Below are positions 61,207 to 64,000 of a stretch of DNA of 64,000 nucleotides, piece after piece; position 1 is the first letter of the stretch, and each line of letters opens with the position of its first letter. This stretch comes from Alitabrizicola rongguiensis (lineage in GTDB: Bacteria; Pseudomonadota; Alphaproteobacteria; Rhodobacterales; Rhodobacteraceae), in the NCBI RefSeq assembly GCF_021491355.1, contig NZ_JAKENF010000002.1:806001-870000 (forward strand), read 5' to 3'. The notes beneath the pieces were generated by a model, which was given only the letters and a program-made list of their open reading frames with translations, did no database searches and was not told the origin of the DNA. A program made the translations under genes and the position numbers.

Positions 61207-61979
61207 GGCTCCGCCCCCTTCTCCTTGCGCTCGCCCTGATCGCTCCGCTGCCCTCCAATGCTCAGGGCGACGGCGAAACTGTGGTGGCGGGGCTGAGCCA
61301 GAACGAGGTCTCGATCACTGCGCGCTTCTCGGGCTCCGAGATCATGGTCTATGGCGCGGTCAAGCGCGACGCGCCTCCGCCCGCCTCGCCGGCGCTCGAT
61401 GTGATCGTTACGGTCGAAGGCCCGCTGACCCCGGTCGTCGTGCGCAAGAAAAACCGCCGCTACGGGCTGTGGATCAATACCGAGTCAGTCGAGATCGACG
61501 CCGCGCCCAGCTTTTACGCCGTCGCGACGACCGGCCTCCTGCGCGATGTCCTGTCCGACACCGACGACCTGCGCTACAAGGTGACCATTCCCCGTGCCAT
61601 CCGCGCCGTGGGAATCGCCGGCGAGGCCGAGGACGCTTCGAGCTTCACCGATGCGCTGATCCGGGTGAGGGCGGAACAGGGTGCCTACATCCTGAACCAG
61701 AACGCGGTCAGCCTGACTCAGGAAACCCTGATCCGCACCGATGTCGCCCTGCCGGCCAACCTTATCGAGGGCATCTACAAGGTCCGCATCTTTCTGACGC
61801 GCGGCGGGCGTGTCATCGACGTCAGCGAGAACGAGATCGACGTGCGCAAGGAAGGTCTCGAACGCTGGCTGACCAACCTCGCCCATAACCAGCCGCTGGC
61901 CTATGGCCTTCTGTCGCTGGCCATCGCGGCGCTGGCCGGATGGGCCGCCTCCGAGGCGTTCCGCGTCCGCCGCACCTGA
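61203..61979 (+). CDS. TIGR02186 family protein
   Basis: 258 residues with a signal peptide (MRLRPLLLALALIAPLPSNA) and a C-terminal membrane segment (LLSLAIAALAGWAASEAF) ending in basic residues. The periplasmic domain starts LSQNEVSITARFSGSEIMVYGAVKR, typical of TIGR02186. The role is unknown, but its coupling to TauE (4-base ATGA overlap) suggests it helps the exporter. The stop is 4 bases from the convergent AsnC-like gene. Confidence 0.9.
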   Translation: MRLRPLLLALALIAPLPSNAQGDGETVVAGLSQNEVSITARFSGSEIMVYGAVKRDAPPPASPALDVIVTVEGPLTPVVVRKKNRRYGLWINTESVEIDAAPSFYAVATTGLLRDVLSDTDDLRYKVTIPRAIRAVGIAGEAEDASSFTDALIRVRAEQGAYILNQNAVSLTQETLIRTDVALPANLIEGIYKVRIFLTRGGRVIDVSENEIDVRKEGLERWLTNLAHNQPLAYGLLSLAIAALAGWAASEAFRVRRT

Positions 61980-61983
61980 ATGC

Positions 61984-62220
61984 TCAGAAGGCCTTGAAGG
62001 TCATGGTCGTGAGCGTGCGCACGACGCCCGGAATGTCGAACAGCCGTTCGTTCAGATAGCGGCCCACATCCTCTTCCTCGGGGATGTAGACCTTGGCGAT
62101 GAGATCGTATTCGCCCGAGGTCGAGTAAAGCTCCGACACGAGTTCGCGGTCATAAATCGCGTCGGCGACCTCATAGGTCTTGCCGGGTGCGCAGCGGAAC
62201 TGGACGAAGACGCAGTGCAT
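61984..62220 (-). CDS. Stand-alone Lrp/AsnC ligand-binding (RAM) domain protein
   Basis: 78 residues, only the effector-binding half of Lrp/AsnC, without the DNA-binding domain. It begins CVFVQFRCAPGKTYEVADAI and contains SGEYDLIAKVYIP with the ligand-loop pattern. Such proteins may bind amino acids and modulate full-length Lrp paralogues. ATG 62220 with AAGGA 7 bases upstream is preferred to an earlier start that would add nine residues. Confidence 0.88.
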   Translation of the reverse strand: MHCVFVQFRCAPGKTYEVADAIYDRELVSELYSTSGEYDLIAKVYIPEEEDVGRYLNERLFDIPGVVRTLTTMTFKAF

Positions 62221-62323
62221 GAAGGAATCCTTCTCGGGTGACGCCACGGAGAATAGTCGGCTTCAGTCTCTAGCGGAAGCGATGCAGGGGGCTTTACGTC
62301 CCATCGACTCTGCGGGGCTCTCT

Positions 62324-62350
62324 CCCGAGGATACTTCGAAACAGAAGAAG
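62324..62350. repeat. Dispersed 27-base repeat, copy 2
   Basis: Matches 18359-18385 at 25 of 27 positions. Here it lies 13 bases beyond the helicase gene stop (minus strand), so its orientation relative to the preceding gene differs from copy 1. Between it and the AsnC-like gene is a GC-rich stretch that may be a degenerate version of the copy 1 hairpin. Confidence 0.7.
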
Positions 62351-62363
62351 CTGGCAGTGTGTC

Positions 62364-63890
62364 TCATTCTGCCTCGGCCTCGAGTGCCAGCGGCGCGGCC
62401 CGTGTCGGCAGGTCGTCGGTCGAAAGCGCGCGCTGCGGCATGGCAAGACGGTTGCGCACGACCCAGTGCAAGCGGTGCTCGGCGCGGGTGATCGCCACAT
62501 AGGCCAGGCGCTTCCACAGCGGCAGGCCCGCCTCCATCCGTCCGGATTGCGCCGCGGCGTAGAGGTCAGGCGCAAAGACCTGGACCTCTTCCCATTGCGA
62601 GCCCTGCGCCTTGTGAATCGTCACCGCGGCGCCGTGCAGGAAGGCCGCGCCCATCGTGGCGGCATGGGGGATGAAGGGCTCTTCCTCGTCGGGCTTCTCG
62701 ATCTTGATGATCGCCGCGGCCGAGAGCTGCGGCTCTTCGGCGCCAATCACGTGCAGCTTGGCAAAGCCGCTGCGGTTGCCTGCGCCAAGGTAGATGACCT
62801 GGGCCCCCTTGATGAGGCCGCGCGCCTCGAGGTCGATGCGCTTCTTGCGGTGCTTCAGCGGAAGTTCGATCCCGTCGCAGATAAGGGGCTCGCCGGGCAG
62901 AAGTTCGAAATCTGGCGCGCCATGGGCGGTCCGGAAGGCGGTGATGAGCCGCACGCGTGTTGCGTTGCGCCAGACAAGAACCGGCGAGCGTGCCATCAGG
63001 TCGGAGTCGACCCTTTGCGCCAGCACCACACGGTCGTCATGCCGAGCCACCTCCTCGACCATCCGCTCGAAATCCTCGAAGCTCAGTGCCGGGTCGGCGA
63101 GCGCATGGGCCAGGTCGAGGATAGGATTGCCCTCGACCTGCCGGTGGATGCGATCGAGGATCAGCTTTCGGGTGTCGCCGAGCTTGTTGAACACCATCTC
63201 GCCTGATTGGCCGACCGGGGCCAACTGCGCCGGGTCGCCAAACAGCACCAGTGTCGGGAAGATCTCGCGCAGGTCATCGAACTGGCGTTCGTCGAGCATC
63301 GAGCTTTCATCGACAAAACCGATGTCGAGTGGTTCTTCCCGCCGCTTCCAGCCCTTGATAAAGTCGCTGCCCCTCAGCCCCGCCGCCGCCAGCGCGCCTG
63401 GGATCGAGGGCAGGCTGTCGTAGAATGCCTTGGCTCGATCAAGCTGCGTCTCGGTCAGGCCTTCGACCACGGGACGCGTGGCCTGACCAGCCAGCCAGTC
63501 GGCGATCTTCTCGTATTGCGGGTCATAGACCGGGGTATAGAGGATGCGGTGGATCGTGGTGGCCGGAACCCCCCGCATGCGCAGGACCGACGCGGCCTTG
63601 TTCGTGGGGGCCAGGATGGCAAGGGTTCGACGATCCTTGCGGCGGCGCCCCTCGTAATCACCCGTGACGATCTCGACCCCGGCTGACTTTAGGGCGTGGT
63701 AGAGGCTTGCGAGCAGCATGGTCTTTCCCGACCCGGCCTTGCCCAGAACGGCGAGGACAGAGGCCTTGCCATCGGCCTGCGGGGTCAGCGTGCCCTCGAC
63801 CAGATCGACACCCATGCCGCGAAGCTGGTCAGCGACGCGATCCCAGGCCTCGGCCTGGTCGTCGGAAAAGGTCAGCGCGGGGGCCTGCAT
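62364..63890 (-). CDS. RecD-like ATP-dependent DNA helicase (AAA superfamily I)
   Basis: 508 residues. Walker A GKAGSGKT (about residue 50), motif Ia APTNKAAS, DEAD-like FVDESSM (motif II), FGDPAQLAP (motif III), and the UvrD_C_2 segment VTIHKAQGSQW with TRAEHRL near the end. It is a short single-protein RecD2/exonuclease V alpha-like helicase, not part of recBCD. The ATG is 63890. Possible role in replication or repair. Confidence 0.92.
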   Translation of the reverse strand: MQAPALTFSDDQAEAWDRVADQLRGMGVDLVEGTLTPQADGKASVLAVLGKAGSGKTMLLASLYHALKSAGVEIVTGDYEGRRRKDRRTLAILAPTNKAASVLRMRGVPATTIHRILYTPVYDPQYEKIADWLAGQATRPVVEGLTETQLDRAKAFYDSLPSIPGALAAAGLRGSDFIKGWKRREEPLDIGFVDESSMLDERQFDDLREIFPTLVLFGDPAQLAPVGQSGEMVFNKLGDTRKLILDRIHRQVEGNPILDLAHALADPALSFEDFERMVEEVARHDDRVVLAQRVDSDLMARSPVLVWRNATRVRLITAFRTAHGAPDFELLPGEPLICDGIELPLKHRKKRIDLEARGLIKGAQVIYLGAGNRSGFAKLHVIGAEEPQLSAAAIIKIEKPDEEEPFIPHAATMGAAFLHGAAVTIHKAQGSQWEEVQVFAPDLYAAAQSGRMEAGLPLWKRLAYVAITRAEHRLHWVVRNRLAMPQRALSTDDLPTRAAPLALEAEAE

Positions 63891-63948
63891 GGCGCGGACC
63901 TTAGACGCTGCCGAAGAGCAGTGCCAGCGGTCAGTTTGGACGGGACCG

Positions 63949-64000
63949 ATGCGGCTGAACCTCGCCGTCTTCTTCTTCCCGATCGGGGCGGCGGGTCGTG
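63949..64000 (+). CDS. Possible start of a gene running past the window
   Basis: ATG 63949 opens a frame through the right edge, beginning MRLNLAVFFFPIGAAGR, a basic then hydrophobic start like a signal or membrane anchor. It is divergent from the helicase gene with 58 bases between. Only 17 codons are visible, so the call is tentative. Confidence 0.3.
   Translation, partial: MRLNLAVFFFPIGAAGR

Overview
The window looks like chromosomal DNA from a high-GC alphaproteobacterium of the Rhodobacteraceae (Rhodobacter/Paracoccus-like). This is inferred from gene families and gene order: mreBCD-mrdA-rodA, coaBC-dut beside an rpoH-type sigma factor, an FeS-type photolyase of the PhrB/CryB class, the tauE-TIGR02186 pair, and frequent GTGA/ATGA/TGATG stop-start overlaps. 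Coding density is high. I saw no rRNA, tRNA, CRISPR array, transposase, integrase or phage module, so this is mostly core genome with some accessory metabolism.

Layout. 1-6313: the end of a MORN-repeat protein, an SDR-photolyase pair, leuA with a leucine-rich leader peptide, an acyltransferase and a YoaK-family protein. 6515-13097: the rod-shape and wall-elongation operon mreB-mreC-mreD-mrdA-rodA, with a 2-hydroxyacid dehydrogenase at its end. 13182-22480: accessory metabolism, namely a DMT exporter, an operon of glutamine-synthetase-like ligase, aldehyde dehydrogenase and iron alcohol dehydrogenase preceded by a structured leader with a small ORF, a nucleotide-sugar epimerase, and a creatininase-family/aminotransferase pair divergent from a Rieske oxygenase. 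22545-24275: epmA and efp, divergent. 24390-33354: secreted proteins, a hydroxyacid dehydrogenase, and a minus-strand run of coaBC, dut, a ThiF/MoeB-like protein, an amino-acid ABC binding protein and permease (no ATPase here) and an M3 peptidase. 33427-36450: an rpoHII-like sigma factor with an apparent extracytoplasmic-sigma-type promoter, two cobalamin genes, and a glutathione transferase with a C-terminal TRASH/YHS-like cysteine motif. 36463-40908: two tandem paralogous porins separated by a decayed copy of the 5' end of comM, then intact comM. 40909-53096: gshB-yraN-rsmI divergent from an LpoA-like lipoprotein gene, glnD, murJ, a rhomboid lacking both catalytic residues, trpS, uspA and nfu. 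53104-60170: tsaB-rimI, then a purine-nucleoside uptake and phosphorolysis operon (BMP binding protein, ATPase, two permeases, secreted protein, phosphorylase). 60277-64000: tauE-TIGR02186, an AsnC ligand-binding domain, a RecD-like helicase, and possibly the start of another gene.

The observations most worth following are: the leuA leader-peptide attenuator; the sORF-plus-hairpin leader before the GS-like operon and its possible gamma-glutamylation pathway; the tandem porin duplication that carried a piece of comM; the 22-codon mini-ORF that exactly bridges two ABC-transporter genes through an AT-rich palindrome related to two others at 22.5 kb; the extracytoplasmic-sigma-like promoter of the sigma-32-type gene; the glutathione transferase with a TRASH-like tail; and the catalytically dead rhomboid. 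No single large undescribed system such as a defence island or new mobile element was found.
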